31,889 bases of DNA, from positions 1-31,889 of IMG/VR virus record IMGVR_UViG_3300025276_000120. One strand, given 5' to 3'. The translations under genes were made by a program, and so were the position numbers. Below, piece after piece: positions 31,642 to 31,889 of this stretch. The stretch's first letter is position 1; the number at the start of each line of letters is the position of its first letter. A model generated the notes under the pieces. That model was given only the letters and a program-made list of their open reading frames with translations. It made no database searches and was not told the DNA's origin. This stretch comes from a virus.

Positions 31642-31889
31642 ATGAGTAAGTTTCTATCGTCCGTAGCAGTCATTGAGTTTGACTCTATGGTAAAACACGC
31701 ATATGCCAACAAAGGGCTACTTAAGCCTTCTGTTACGCTACGCAACAATGTAGTAGGTGAAACCTACAAATTCCGTCTAATGGGTCGTGGCCTAGCTAAC
31801 CAGAAGTCTACTTCTGATCTAGTAACTCCTATGGATATCAATCACCAATTCAAAGTCGCTACTCTGCAAAACTGGAATGCTCCAGAATA
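31642..31889 (+). CDS. major capsid protein, 3' truncated by window edge
   Basis: The first 82 residues are visible. It starts at ATG 31642 with GAGGAA six bases upstream. FDSMVKHAYANKG, then NNVVGETYKFRLMGRGLA and SDLVTPMDINHQFKVATLQN, follow the N-terminal pattern of major capsid proteins of marine T7-like podophages, an HK97-type fold. Position after scaffold agrees. Codon use differs sharply from other genes: of eight Leu codons, six are CTA and none TTA; the three Arg codons are CGC or CGT with no AGA. This fits selection for very high expression. Confidence 0.85.
   Translation, partial: MSKFLSSVAVIEFDSMVKHAYANKGLLKPSVTLRNNVVGETYKFRLMGRGLANQKSTSDLVTPMDINHQFKVATLQNWNAPE

Noticed and set aside
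1-31889. tRNA or rRNA genes
   Set aside because: I saw no convincing cloverleaf or rRNA sequence in the gaps; a tRNAscan run would settle it.

Overview
This window is most of a tailed-phage genome with a short-tailed (podovirus), T7-type virion. The DNA is visibly AT-rich: Leu is mostly TTA and Arg mostly AGA. Genes are packed with TAATG or ATGA stop/start overlaps. The small phage families present (a DUF6321-like basic protein, a cupin-like protein after the tail nozzle, an LPD38-type polyvalent virion protein, a 3-TM GTA-type holin) are ones I associate with aquatic, probably marine, phages of low-GC proteobacteria. The host assignment is inference. Recognisable promoters are sigma70-like, and no phage RNA polymerase or DNA polymerase is visible, so this is not a classical T7-like autographivirus. 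It carries a T7-type particle and a lambda-like replication/recombination set.

Layout. (1) 1-16841, rightward: 3' part of the tail nozzle protein (gp12-like), cupin-like protein, internal virion proteins like gp14, gp15 and gp16 (the last a 1710-aa polyvalent protein), then a 2348-aa repetitive tail fibre. (2) 16869-18304, rightward: two unknown small proteins around a small XhlA-like membrane protein, then a 3-TM holin and an M15 peptidase endolysin. (3) 18301-21227, leftward: two small basic proteins, an unknown, NinG-like nuclease, NinB-like protein, a tandem-HTH protein, an O-like replication initiator and a Cro-like repressor. (4) 21228-21421: divergent control region with back-to-back promoters and two dyads. 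(5) 21422-24642, rightward: ERF annealing protein, YqaJ exonuclease, SSB, small unknowns and a calcineurin-like phosphoesterase; a pair of 20-bp repeats lies between SSB and the next gene. (6) 24830-25576, leftward: three small unknown genes ending at a clear intrinsic terminator. (7) 25577-25926: the largest non-coding gap, with candidate divergent promoters and one DnaA-box match. (8) 25927-31889, rightward packaging/head module: putative small terminase, three small genes, large terminase, possible papain-like protein, Gly-rich protein, portal, Bbp19-like protein, scaffold, and the start of the major capsid gene.

The right edge runs into the capsid gene and the left edge starts in the tail nozzle gene. 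In this phage type those are separated only by the rest of capsid and the tail tube A gene, so the window looks like a nearly complete, permuted genome.

The most interesting signal is the capsid gene leader (31519-31641). It sits behind a near-ideal promoter and contains three long complementary pairings that compete with one another, one of which covers the capsid ribosome binding site. This looks like a possible RNA switch or structure-controlled leader for capsid synthesis. The capsid gene itself also changes codon use sharply (CTA Leu and CGN Arg instead of TTA and AGA).
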